A DNA stretch of 64,000 nt from Bacteroidota bacterium (lineage in GTDB: Bacteria > Bacteroidota > Bacteroidia > Chitinophagales > Chitinophagaceae). Shown one piece after another: positions 1-8,344 of this stretch. Under the pieces are notes generated by a model, which did no database searches, had not been told where the DNA came from, and worked only from the letters and a program-made list of their open reading frames with translations. Position 1 is the stretch's first letter. Every line of letters starts with the position of its first letter. Position numbers and translations under genes: made by a program. The stretch spans positions 1 to 64,000 of the forward strand of contig JAFAFR010000014.1 of NCBI GenBank assembly GCA_023423405.1. The letters are read 5' to 3'.

Positions 1-57
1 GTCCTGCAGTATCTTCCGGCCACCGGCGGCATACGATATGTTGGTCGCGCTCATCAT
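1..57 (-). CDS. hmuV: Haem ABC transporter ATP-binding protein, N-terminal fragment (window edge)
   Basis: Only the first 19 codons are inside the window, beginning MMSATNISYAAGGRKILQD on the minus strand. This matches the usual opening of HmuV-type ATPases, where a short beta strand and a GGR(K/T)xL turn precede the Walker A loop. The ATG at 57-55 overlaps the TGA of the permease gene as ATGA, a typical sign of translational coupling. The position, last in a receptor, HmuY, binding protein, permease order, is what makes the ATPase call. The protein would power haem transport across the inner membrane. No catalytic motif is visible because the gene runs off the window. Confidence 0.7.
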   Translation of the reverse strand, partial: MMSATNISYAAGGRKILQD

Positions 58-1109
58 GCCAGTCCAAGACCTCCCGGCTTCCGGCGCTGGCGAAGCAGCA
101 ATGCGATGAATACAGGGGTTCCGATCATAGCGGTAACAATGCCGATGGGCAGTTCGGCCGGCGCTATCAGTGTGCGGCCCAGCGTATCGGCCAGGGTCAG
201 CAAAATGGCGCCCAGCAGCGCACTGTTGAACAGGAGGTGACGGTGATCCGTACCCGTAGCCGTGCGAAGGATATGCGGCACTACCAGTCCCACAAAACCA
301 ATGATACCGCAGGTGGCCACCGCCGCACCCACCGATAAAGTGGCCAGGGTGATCACCAGCCATTTAAGGCGCCGCACATTGATGCCGAGGTATCCCGCTT
401 CTGCCTCGCCCAAACTGTAGGCATTGAGGGCCTTGGACAACAGGGGCAGGAGCAGGATGGGCAATCCGCAGAAAGGCGCCACGGCCGTTACCGTAGACCA
501 GCTCGATCCACCCAGGCTTCCCAGGTTCCAGAACGTGATGGTGCGCAGCTCCTCGTCGTTGGCGGTATAAGTGATCAGCCCGATGAGGGCATTGCAGAGC
601 GCGGCAATCGCCAGTCCGGCCAACAGCACGTTCGCAACGCTGGTGTGCCGGCCCACGGTGGACAGGCGAAAAACCAGCACCGAACAAATGCAGGCGCCGG
701 CGAAAGTGGCCAGGTTCAGTACGTAATATTTAGGTATAATGGTAAACCAGGCTACCGGCAGGGCCGACAATAACACGATCATCAACACCGCAGCCAGGCT
801 GGCCCCGGAAGAAATGCCGATCAGCATGGGATCGGCCAGCGGATTGCGGAACAACCCCTGCAGCGAGGCGCCGGCAACCGATAAGCCGGCTCCTACCAAG
901 ACGGCCATCACCACCCGCGGCAGGCGGATCTGCCAGAACACGTTCTGCACCGCTTCATCCGCCACCTGTGATACCGGCAGTCCCAGCTTCTGGCCCAACA
1001 TACCAAGCACCTCGTTCACTGGTATTTTCATAGCGCCAATGCCTGCTGCAAACAGGAAAGTCAGCAGCAGGCAAACAATCAGGGATATGCGAATCCATTG
1101 CTGGCGCAT
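54..1109 (-). CDS. hmuU: Haem/iron ABC transporter permease, FecCD family
   Basis: A 351-residue, strongly hydrophobic protein with about nine or ten membrane segments, the size and build of FecCD/BtuC-type permeases. Family signatures are visible: the LFRNPLADP block near residues 86-94 and the GFVGLVVPHILR block at 271-282, which in this family contacts the ATPase. It would form the inner-membrane channel for haem delivered by the periplasmic binding protein. Its ATG shares one base with the TGA of hmuT, and its own stop overlaps the hmuV start, so hmuT-hmuU-hmuV look coupled. Siderophore or cobalamin permeases share the fold; haem is inferred from the HmuY gene in the same operon. Confidence 0.85.
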   Translation of the reverse strand: MRQQWIRISLIVCLLLTFLFAAGIGAMKIPVNEVLGMLGQKLGLPVSQVADEAVQNVFWQIRLPRVVMAVLVGAGLSVAGASLQGLFRNPLADPMLIGISSGASLAAVLMIVLLSALPVAWFTIIPKYYVLNLATFAGACICSVLVFRLSTVGRHTSVANVLLAGLAIAALCNALIGLITYTANDEELRTITFWNLGSLGGSSWSTVTAVAPFCGLPILLLPLLSKALNAYSLGEAEAGYLGINVRRLKWLVITLATLSVGAAVATCGIIGFVGLVVPHILRTATGTDHRHLLFNSALLGAILLTLADTLGRTLIAPAELPIGIVTAMIGTPVFIALLLRQRRKPGGLGLA

Positions 1110-1927
1110 CAGCTCTTTATTTTTTGGTGCAGTTCCTGGATGGCGGCCGGCAGTCGCAGGCCAAAACCGCTAAGCAATTCCCCATCCATGGAAACGATCT
1201 TTCTTTGTTTTCCGGCATGGGTCAATGCAACGCCGGGAACTTTCAGGAATCCATCCACACCGCCCACCGATTTCAGGCCGCTGTCGAACAGCACAATCAC
1301 ATCGGGATTCGCTGCTACCAGGGATTCCGTAGTCAGGGGCTTGAAATCACGGAAAGCTACCGCATTTTTTCCACCCGCCAGTTGTATCATCTGGTCGAAA
1401 GGGGTACCCTGGCCACCTACTGACAGGGAGCCGGCTCCCCGGGCGTACACAAACAGGACTTTTTTCTGCGTGGCGGTAACGGACAATGCAGCTATTTGCT
1501 GATCGAAGGTTTTCAGCAGGGGTGTGGCACGGTCAGGAACGCCCAGGGCCTTGGCCAGCCCGCTGAGCAATTCCCTGGCGCCCGCAACGCTGTTCTGTTG
1601 CTGCAGCAAAACCATTTTTACACCCGAAGCCCGGAACTGTTCCAGCACCTGGGGGTTCAACTCTGAACCAATGGCCAGGATCACGGAGGGGCGAAGTGAC
1701 AAAACGTTTTCTGCAGAGATATTGCGGTTATGTCCCACTTTGGGTTTTGACTGCAGGCTCGCAGGATAGGTGCTGGTCACATCCACGCCTACGATCTGTG
1801 ATTCAAAGCCCAGCGCACAAGCCATTTCGCTCAGCGTTCCATTCAAAGAAACAATGCGTTCTTCGGCCTGCGCCACAAAAAGGCTGCCCAGAAAAACGAT
1901 CCATAGTCCGATCAGTTTCCGCATCAT
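1109..1927 (-). CDS. hmuT: Haem ABC transporter substrate-binding protein
   Basis: A 272-residue periplasmic binding protein with an N-terminal signal peptide ending near AQA-E at about residue 22. The body has the two-lobed Peripla_BP_2 layout: an opening RIVSLNGTLSEMACALG segment, the VGHNRNISAENVLSLRP block near residues 64-80, and the usual long connecting helix. There is no lipobox, so it should be soluble in the periplasm, handing haem to the permease. The gene starts 2 bases after the hmuY stop and overlaps hmuU by one base. The ORF begins MMRK; either ATG could be used. Haem specificity is inferred from the operon. Confidence 0.82.
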   Translation of the reverse strand: MMRKLIGLWIVFLGSLFVAQAEERIVSLNGTLSEMACALGFESQIVGVDVTSTYPASLQSKPKVGHNRNISAENVLSLRPSVILAIGSELNPQVLEQFRASGVKMVLLQQQNSVAGARELLSGLAKALGVPDRATPLLKTFDQQIAALSVTATQKKVLFVYARGAGSLSVGGQGTPFDQMIQLAGGKNAVAFRDFKPLTTESLVAANPDVIVLFDSGLKSVGGVDGFLKVPGVALTHAGKQRKIVSMDGELLSGFGLRLPAAIQELHQKIKS

Positions 1928-1928
1928 C

Positions 1929-2978
1929 TTAGGAAGCTTTTACAAGTTCAAAACTAATCTCCGGCTTACCCCTTGTACCGCCGTCGGTGGAAGTAAAGCT
2001 GATGAACTTGAGTTTATAATAGTTGCCATTGGCATCTTTGACCACATAGAAGCGGTCGGTCTTTACGCCCGCGGCGCCACCACCAGGTCCGCCGGTAACC
2101 CGCCACTTGCTGCCGATGGCCCAACGGTCGGCACTGAAAGTGGTGGTAGCGATATTTGCCTCGGTGTAATTTTCATAGGTCACATCTGAAGTGAGCACTT
2201 CCGCAGCCTGTACGCCGGCGAGATAGTTCAGTCCTACGAGATCGGAAAATCCATAGGGCACGTCCACACCAAAATTGGTCTCGAAAATCGAATAGGTCCA
2301 CACGATGTCCCAGTTGGTTTTTTCAGGCTCCGCCTTTACCAGGGAACCATCGAGGGAAGCAAAGCTGAAATGGTATTTGCTGTCCTTCGGCACATCCAGC
2401 GTCTGGAAATCGGTGGCAGCTATAGGGGCGTACTGCACGGTGTAACCATCGCCTTTGCGCAGGACGCGGATCTTCATCCAGTCGCGCGCAGCGATAGAGC
2501 CGCCGGTTCCGCGGTTCAGAATATATACTTTGTTGTTGGCCTCCGTAGCAGATACTTCAGCGATCACAGTTTTTGTGAGATCACCACCGATATCGTCGAG
2601 CATTTCAAATTCAGCGGGACTGGGCTCTGCCTGGTTGAGGGTAAGCACGATGCCCACCGTATCGGCCTCGGTAACGGCGTTCAGGTCGGTCTTGTCCACC
2701 ATACGCGCCAGGGCAGCAGTAGTATTATTGATGATTACGCGGAAATTACTGCCGGTAACGAAGCCCAGGTCCCAGCCGGCTCTTTTGGCAGAGTCCTGCT
2801 TGGGAGCGCTGAAATCAACATACACGCTGTTCACGGCGCCGGAACCACCAGCGCCACCGTTCAGTTGAAAGCTATCGCCTTCCGACGGCGGAATAACCGG
2901 GATCGGATCATCATCATTGCTACAGGCGGTAAATACGGCCATGCATCCTGCAATGGCCAACAGGCTTACTACTCTCAT
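1929..2978 (-). CDS. hmuY: HmuY-family haem-binding lipoprotein
   Basis: A 349-residue lipoprotein. The N-terminus has a signal peptide with lipobox FTAC and lipidated Cys19, followed by an acidic, proline-rich linker. The rest resembles the HmuY family: blocks such as AGWDLGF near residues 67-73 and TNWDIVWTYSIFETNFG in the second half, with a long C-terminal beta region holding RFYVVKDANGNYYKLKF. HmuY proteins are surface-exposed haemophores that pass haem to the HmuR receptor. It lies 4 bases downstream of the receptor gene. At 349 residues it is longer than the classic Porphyromonas protein of about 200, but such long forms with a repeated N-terminal unit are familiar in soil Bacteroidota. 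Which residues hold the haem iron cannot be read with confidence. Confidence 0.82.
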   Translation of the reverse strand: MRVVSLLAIAGCMAVFTACSNDDDPIPVIPPSEGDSFQLNGGAGGSGAVNSVYVDFSAPKQDSAKRAGWDLGFVTGSNFRVIINNTTAALARMVDKTDLNAVTEADTVGIVLTLNQAEPSPAEFEMLDDIGGDLTKTVIAEVSATEANNKVYILNRGTGGSIAARDWMKIRVLRKGDGYTVQYAPIAATDFQTLDVPKDSKYHFSFASLDGSLVKAEPEKTNWDIVWTYSIFETNFGVDVPYGFSDLVGLNYLAGVQAAEVLTSDVTYENYTEANIATTTFSADRWAIGSKWRVTGGPGGGAAGVKTDRFYVVKDANGNYYKLKFISFTSTDGGTRGKPEISFELVKAS

Positions 2979-2982
2979 TGTA

Positions 2983-5046
2983 TCACTTGTTTTTATTGTT
3001 TACGTGTAATTGATAACGAAGGCCAACAAATCCCGAACGGCCATAGGCCATGAGCCTTGGGCCCGCATCGCTGTGCGCCGAGCCGCTGCTGGTGGCGGTG
3101 CTTTGCAGCCTGCTGACATTGAACAGGTTCTTTACACCCGCCTGCAGGGTAAGGGATTTGAAGAAGGTTTTGCTCAGCGTAATGTCTGCCCAGTTGTAGG
3201 CGTCGATTTCGCCCAGGTAAACCACTTGTTGGTTATTGGCATCCAGGCCACGGAGGAAAGCGGGCAGCTTTCCGTTGAATTTATAATACAGGCCCAGCTC
3301 GGTTTCGATAACCGGGATGCGGTAGCTGATATTGGCATTGACCTCAGGAGACCAGGCATATTTTTTCCCGGTGCTCTCCTTATAGTTGGGGTCGTCCTGG
3401 TATTGGTTGTAACGGGCTATATACAGCAGGCCCAGCGTGGTGCTGAACCGGTTCAACCGGTAACTGTTTTCCGAACTGAATCCAATGGTCCGATATTCAT
3501 CAATGTTAAAATAAGTGTTGACGTTGTCTTCGCCCAATGCCAGGTCGATGCGGTTCTTGAACACATTGTAAAAAGCGGAAAGCGTGGAACTGAACACCTG
3601 TTTTTTATCGATCCACTGGGCAGATGCGTTGAAACTGTTGCTGTATTCGGCCTTCAGGTTCGGGTTGCCGACAATATCGTGGTTGGCGTCTTTAAACAGA
3701 AAGTAAAGCTCTCTCAGGGTGGGCGCCCGGAACCCGCGCGCGTAAGAGGCCCGCAGCGTGGTTTGCCCGTTGAGCGCATATTTCACGTTAAGAGAGGGAA
3801 TCAACGGCGGTGCTTCATAGGTGGAATTATGAGAGATCCGCAGGCCAGGCCGGATGGCCAGAGCCGCAATGGGCCTGTACTCCAGGGAATTGAAGAAAGC
3901 CATATCGGTGATCACGGGCCGGCCTTCAATGCGATCGCCCGAAGCCTGGTCGCGCCGGAACTCTATCCCCGGCTGCCAACTCCACTGCTCGCTGATTTTC
4001 CAGTTCCCGATGCTGCGGCCAAAGAAGGTTTTGAAAGTAGACAGGTCCCATTCGCCCGGGGCATTGGAAGGCATTTTTTCGCCACCAGGAAAATGCAGCA
4101 GGTAGGTTTCCGTCTGGCGCTGGTAATCCTGGTAAGAAAAACTGTTCATCAACTGGAAATTGTTGCTCGCCTGCCAGTCCACCTGCAATTGGTGCGTGAG
4201 CCTTTTGGTCAGGTAATCCGCATCAAGAGCCGTATTATTCTGGTTATATCGTCCCGGTACATAGATGTCCTCATCGAGGTAATCGAGGCGGTACAGCGCA
4301 TTCACGCCTTTTTTACTGAACCCGACATAAGCGCCGCCAAAAAGCTGCTCCTTCGGTTTCATTTCTTTCATGCGGAGTTCGGCATTGCCCTTCCATCCGC
4401 CAAAATCGTTGCGCGAAAATTGCAGTCCCGCTTTCCAGGCCGATTTGCTCCAGTCGGCAGAAAGGCTTTCCTGGTGCAGGCCATCGCCATCCATAAAGGA
4501 ATAGGTTTTTCCCACCGACTCTTCCTGTATCCGTGCGGTGAGGGTCAGCCCGCCGCTCTGCTTTGCCTTTTTTGTAATGATATTAATGACGCCGGCGAGG
4601 GCGTCGGTGCCGTACACCACGCTCAAAGGACCTTCCACGATCTCCACCCGCTCAATGGTATTGATGTCGATCTGGCTAAGGCTTTGTTTGGTGCTGCCGC
4701 GGTCCACCAGGGGAACGCCATCCAGCAGGATCTTCACATTATTCCCGTTCATCCCCATGATGCTGACATCCGATTCGCCCAGGGTAAAATCGTTGGTGAA
4801 ACGGAACCCCAGCTCCGTGTTGAGCAAGCTGCCAAGGTCGGTCGCAGCCCGGCCCTGGATCAGCGCCTGGTCGAGCGTGCGTACTTTATATACCGACCGG
4901 CGCATCGATTCGGGCTGGAACTGGCCGGTTACCACCACCGGGTCCATCAGACGGGCATTTTTCGACTGCGAAGAGTCCACCGCCTGTGCATAGGCTCCGC
5001 TTGTAACCGTCGCTATTAATAAAGTACTGAAAATCAATTTGATCAT
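2983..5046 (-). CDS. hmuR: TonB-dependent haem receptor
   Basis: An outer-membrane TonB-dependent receptor of 687 residues and first gene of the haem operon. It has a signal peptide ending in AYAQA, a TonB-box-like DPVVVTG, a plug domain containing VKILLDGVPLVDRG and IERVEIVEGPLSVVYGTDA, and a long beta-barrel with alternating aromatic strands. The size fits single-plug receptors without a carboxypeptidase-like extension, as in HmuR or BtuB. I start it at the ATG at 5046 (MIKLIFST). An upstream in-frame TTG at 5067 lies inside a perfect palindrome and is an unlikely start. The adjacent HmuY gene identifies haem as the probable ligand; cobalamin or siderophore receptors look similar. Confidence 0.85.
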   Translation of the reverse strand: MIKLIFSTLLIATVTSGAYAQAVDSSQSKNARLMDPVVVTGQFQPESMRRSVYKVRTLDQALIQGRAATDLGSLLNTELGFRFTNDFTLGESDVSIMGMNGNNVKILLDGVPLVDRGSTKQSLSQIDINTIERVEIVEGPLSVVYGTDALAGVINIITKKAKQSGGLTLTARIQEESVGKTYSFMDGDGLHQESLSADWSKSAWKAGLQFSRNDFGGWKGNAELRMKEMKPKEQLFGGAYVGFSKKGVNALYRLDYLDEDIYVPGRYNQNNTALDADYLTKRLTHQLQVDWQASNNFQLMNSFSYQDYQRQTETYLLHFPGGEKMPSNAPGEWDLSTFKTFFGRSIGNWKISEQWSWQPGIEFRRDQASGDRIEGRPVITDMAFFNSLEYRPIAALAIRPGLRISHNSTYEAPPLIPSLNVKYALNGQTTLRASYARGFRAPTLRELYFLFKDANHDIVGNPNLKAEYSNSFNASAQWIDKKQVFSSTLSAFYNVFKNRIDLALGEDNVNTYFNIDEYRTIGFSSENSYRLNRFSTTLGLLYIARYNQYQDDPNYKESTGKKYAWSPEVNANISYRIPVIETELGLYYKFNGKLPAFLRGLDANNQQVVYLGEIDAYNWADITLSKTFFKSLTLQAGVKNLFNVSRLQSTATSSGSAHSDAGPRLMAYGRSGFVGLRYQLHVNNKNK

Positions 5047-5055
5047 AGAGCCCAA

Positions 5056-5073
5056 ATAAGTTTGCAAACTTAT
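5056..5073. promoter_or_regulatory. 18-bp perfect palindrome, candidate haem-operon operator
   Basis: ATAAGTTTGCAAACTTAT is a perfect inverted repeat with no spacer, 10 bases upstream of the hmuR ATG. Each half contains TAAGTTTG, an exact match to the Bacteroidota -7 consensus TAnnTTTG, once on each strand, so a regulator bound here would cover the -7 element of hmuR and possibly of the divergent gene. No good -33 element was found at the expected spacing on either strand. The operator role and iron or haem control are inference. Confidence 0.5.
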
Positions 5074-5182
5074 CCAAACCCCCGCTGATGGATTTACGAA
5101 TTCGGTAATTATGTTTTCGAAAACGGGAAAATTATTGGCTTCTCAATTCCATAATATTCCCTTCATATTGAGGTTATATGCC

Positions 5183-6484
5183 ATGCGCAGTTTTGTCTTC
5201 CGCATGGCTTCTGCATTTTCTTCGGCTTCGCAAAACGACAAAACAGGCAAATCTGCCCTCTGGCTGGCAGCCTTTGCCTGTTTCAGCACCTATTTCTGCA
5301 TGTATGGTTTCCGGAAAGCCATCAGCGCAGCCTCCTTTGAACAGGTGGAAGCCTTTGGGATCTCTTTCAAATCGGCCCTGGTCATTGCCCAGGTGCTGGG
5401 ATATATGTTGTCGAAATTCATCGGCATCCGCATTATTTCCGGGCTGGACCCTTTAAACCGGTCGAGATATATCCTGCTGCTCATCGGCGCTTCTCATCTC
5501 TGCCTGCTCTTCCTGGCCCTGGCGCCGCTTCCCTGGAACGTGTTGTTTCTTTTCGGGAACGGGCTCTGCCTCGGGCTCATATGGGGACTGGTATTCAGCT
5601 TCATCGAAGGCCGGCGGTACACCGACCTCATCGCCCTGATCCTCAGCATCAATTTTATATTCAGCTCCGGCGTGGTCAAATCCATTGGACTGGCCACCAT
5701 GCAGTACCTGGGCGTTCCGGAGATCTATATGCCCTTTGTGACCGGCTGTTTTTTCCTGCCCCTGCTCTTCCTGTCGGTGTTCCTGCTGCAAAAAATTCCG
5801 CCGCCTTCGCAGGCAGAAAAAGACCAGCGCGGCGAGCGGCCCGCATTGAACGGGAAAGAAAGAAAGGCGCTGCTGCAGGCCTTCCTTCCGGGGCTTTCCG
5901 CCGTTATTTTCATGAACCTGCTGCTGACCGTATTGCGCGACATCAAAGACAACTACGCCGTGGAAATCATCCGGCAGGTGCAGCCCAACGCTTCTCCCCT
6001 GCTCTTTACCCGCATGGAAACCCTGGCGGCGCTGGCCGTTTTCGCAGCCTTGCTGACCCTGTCGGGCATCCGCAGTCATTTCCGCAGCCTGCAGCGCCAG
6101 CACCTGGTGATCGCCCTGGGCTTCCTTACCCTTTTTCTCTGCGCGTTTTTTCTCGACCGCCGCACGGGCGATCCCATTGCTCTGCTGGTTACCTATACCA
6201 TTGGACTCTACACCAGCTACAACTGTATCCAATGCCTCTTCCTGGAAAGATTCATCGCCGCCTATAAAGTGCGGGGTAATATCGGCTTCTTTTTTTACCT
6301 CATGGATTCCATCGGTTATTTGGGAAGCTGTTTCCTGATCCTGCACAAAGAGCTGTTCCGCTCACAAACCAACTGGCTTCCTTATTTTACAGGAATAAGC
6401 CTGGCCTTTGGCATCGCCGGCTTGCTGGCCGTTCTCGGAAGCTGGCGGTTTTTTTCACAAAAAAATGTACACCATGCCCTCTGA
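5183..6484 (+). CDS. DUF5690-type MFS-like membrane protein
   Basis: A polytopic membrane protein of about 433 residues with roughly twelve hydrophobic segments, built like a major facilitator. The N-terminal membrane part has a distinctive aromatic YFCMYGFRKAISAASF stretch and GYMLSKFIGIRII, which I recognise as the DUF5690 style seen in Bacteroidota. The ORF is open from 5111; I start it at the ATG at 5183 (MRSFVF), with 5204 (MASAF) equally possible. Its stop overlaps the start of the FAD oxidoreductase gene, so the two are co-translated. Because the next two genes look phosphonate-related, this is a candidate inner-membrane carrier for an aminophosphonate. The substrate is inference; the membrane topology is seen. 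Confidence 0.65.
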   Translation: MRSFVFRMASAFSSASQNDKTGKSALWLAAFACFSTYFCMYGFRKAISAASFEQVEAFGISFKSALVIAQVLGYMLSKFIGIRIISGLDPLNRSRYILLLIGASHLCLLFLALAPLPWNVLFLFGNGLCLGLIWGLVFSFIEGRRYTDLIALILSINFIFSSGVVKSIGLATMQYLGVPEIYMPFVTGCFFLPLLFLSVFLLQKIPPPSQAEKDQRGERPALNGKERKALLQAFLPGLSAVIFMNLLLTVLRDIKDNYAVEIIRQVQPNASPLLFTRMETLAALAVFAALLTLSGIRSHFRSLQRQHLVIALGFLTLFLCAFFLDRRTGDPIALLVTYTIGLYTSYNCIQCLFLERFIAAYKVRGNIGFFFYLMDSIGYLGSCFLILHKELFRSQTNWLPYFTGISLAFGIAGLLAVLGSWRFFSQKNVHHAL

Positions 6485-7631
6485 ACAGGTTGGCCTGCTC
6501 ATCATCGGCGCCGGCGCGCTGGGAAGCTTCCACGCCTACCATGCCTGCCGGAAAGGATTGTCGGTGCGCCTGCTGGAAAAAGACGAACGGCCCTCCGAAG
6601 CCACCGTCCGCAATTTCGGGCAGGTGGTGCCTTCCGGCATGCCCGGGGGAAAATGGCAGAACTATGGTCGCCGCAGCCTGGAAATATACCGCGACATACA
6701 ATCCCGCTTTGATATTTCCGTTCGGCGCAACGGAACCGTTTACCTGGCATCCGACAGCACGGAGCTGACCTTGTTGGAAGAACTTGCCGCCATCAACCAG
6801 CGGCAACACTATCGTTCCGAATGGATGAGCAAGGAAGCCTGCCTGGGAAAATATCCCGGGCTGCGCGCCTCTTATTGCATCGGCGGCCTCTTCTTTCCCG
6901 ACGAAATAACGGTGGAGCCTAACCGAATGATCCACCAGTTGATCCGTTTCCTGCAGGAACAACTGAACCTGCAATACCACCCGCAAACGCTTGCCCGTTC
7001 CATTGTGTCAAAGGGCGACCACTGCGAAGTGGAAACAAATCTCGGGCAAAGCTTCAGGGCCGGAACCGTCATCGTTTGCAATGGACGCGATTTCGCCGCA
7101 CTATACCCGGAGAAGTTTTACAACAGTGACATCGAAGTGTCGAAGCTCCAGATGATGATCACCAGCCCGCAGCCGGAGATACAATTGCCCGGCTCCATTC
7201 TCAGCGGCCTGAGCATCCGTCGGTATGAAAGTTTCCGCGAATGCCCGTCGTATAAAAAACTCAATGCATCTGAAATAGATGAAGCATACCGCCGCTGGGG
7301 TATTCATATCCTTTTCAAACAGGCCACCGACGGCAGCATCATCATCGGCGACTCGCATGAATACGCCGATGCACGGCAGGCCGGCGACCTGGGTTACCAC
7401 AACAACCCGCTCATCAACGACCTGATCCTGCAGGAAGCGCAACGCATGTTCCGGCTGCCCCACTGGAACATCACCCGCTGCTGGAACGGCTACTATGCAC
7501 AGCGCAAAAAGCACGATCTCTATATGGAAAAGGCCGACGAGCGCGTGTGGATCGTTACCGCCATAGGCGGAAAAGGAATGACAGGAAGCGCGGGACTTGC
7601 CGAAGCCAATATTCATACAATTTTCGACTGA
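6465..7631 (+). CDS. TIGR03364-like FAD-dependent aminophosphonate oxidoreductase
   Basis: A 388-residue DAO-superfamily flavoenzyme. The N-terminus carries the dinucleotide-binding GAGALG at residues 15-20 and an LLEKD end-of-strand motif. The NFGQVVPSG stretch and the C-terminal VTAIGGKGMTGSAGLA resemble the phosphonate-operon FAD oxidoreductases (TIGR03364). Such enzymes oxidise amino or N-alkylamino groups, probably of 2-aminoethylphosphonate derivatives, giving an aldehyde. The start at 6465 overlaps the upstream gene by 20 bases; MPSEQ at 6474 is an alternative. The stop codon overlaps the next ATG as TGATG. The HAD partner downstream would cleave phosphonoacetaldehyde. The exact substrate is inferred from context. 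Confidence 0.7.
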   Translation: MYTMPSEQVGLLIIGAGALGSFHAYHACRKGLSVRLLEKDERPSEATVRNFGQVVPSGMPGGKWQNYGRRSLEIYRDIQSRFDISVRRNGTVYLASDSTELTLLEELAAINQRQHYRSEWMSKEACLGKYPGLRASYCIGGLFFPDEITVEPNRMIHQLIRFLQEQLNLQYHPQTLARSIVSKGDHCEVETNLGQSFRAGTVIVCNGRDFAALYPEKFYNSDIEVSKLQMMITSPQPEIQLPGSILSGLSIRRYESFRECPSYKKLNASEIDEAYRRWGIHILFKQATDGSIIIGDSHEYADARQAGDLGYHNNPLINDLILQEAQRMFRLPHWNITRCWNGYYAQRKKHDLYMEKADERVWIVTAIGGKGMTGSAGLAEANIHTIFD

Positions 7632-8341
7632 TGAAACCCATACAGGAACTGAAACTTATGGTCTGCGACATGGCAGGCACCACCGTTACCGACAAACACG
7701 AGGTGGAATTTTGTTTTGCACAGAGCGCCCGCCAAAGCGGGCTGGAAATGTCCGACGAAGAGATCCTTGCCGTACAGGGCTGGGGGAAAAGACAGGTGTT
7801 TGAAACTTTCTGGGAGCGCCAGGTGGGCGAACGAAACCAGCAATGGACCACAAAAGTGGAAAGCTCCTATGCGCTGTTCCGCGACATCCTGGAAACGCAT
7901 TACCTTACCCAACCCATTACACCTACAGAAGGCTGCCTGGAATTTTTTGATTTCCTGCGCCACCACGGCGTGGCCATTGCCCTCACTACGGGCTTCTACC
8001 GTAAAGTGGTGGATATTATACTCGGAAAACTGGGCTGGGTGGAACAGGGCCTCATCGATTGCTCCATCGCCAGCGATGAAGTGGCGAAGGGCCGGCCGGA
8101 ACCGGATATGATCTTCGCCGCCATGGAAAAGCTGCGCGTGACAGATCGCAAAAAAGTGATCAATATAGGCGATACGCCTTCAGATATTCAGTCGGGCAAA
8201 AAAGCCGGTGTGCTGTTGTCCTGCTGCGTAACCAATGGCACACACAGCGCATCACAACTCACAGCTTTCTCCCCCGATCTGTCTTTCGGTTCACTGGCCG
8301 AATGCAGGAAATTCCTGGAACGCAGCCTGCTGCCCGCTTAA
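7631..8341 (+). CDS. PhnX-like (TIGR03351) phosphonatase-type HAD hydrolase
   Basis: A 236-residue HAD-superfamily protein. The first motif is CDMAGTT, with nucleophile Asp13 and Ala15 at the +2 position. Ordinary HAD phosphatases have Asp at +2, while phosphonoacetaldehyde hydrolases have Ala. In the cap, GWGKRQVF places Lys53 where PhnX has the lysine that forms the Schiff base. Later motifs are LTTGFYRK (motif II) and KGRPEPDMI plus NIGDTPSDI (motifs III and IV). The likely reaction is splitting the C-P bond of phosphonoacetaldehyde or a close analogue to phosphate. Translation is coupled to the oxidoreductase by a one-base overlap. The substrate remains inference. Confidence 0.72.
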   Translation: MKPIQELKLMVCDMAGTTVTDKHEVEFCFAQSARQSGLEMSDEEILAVQGWGKRQVFETFWERQVGERNQQWTTKVESSYALFRDILETHYLTQPITPTEGCLEFFDFLRHHGVAIALTTGFYRKVVDIILGKLGWVEQGLIDCSIASDEVAKGRPEPDMIFAAMEKLRVTDRKKVINIGDTPSDIQSGKKAGVLLSCCVTNGTHSASQLTAFSPDLSFGSLAECRKFLERSLLPA

Positions 8342-8344
8342 GGG

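Noticed and set aside
3010..5019. A 669-codon plus-strand frame
   Set aside because: It is antisense to the TonB-dependent receptor, and its translation has no recognisable domain.
5047..5067. TTG start for hmuR at 5067
   Set aside because: It lies inside the palindrome and adds seven residues before a normal signal peptide start at 5046.
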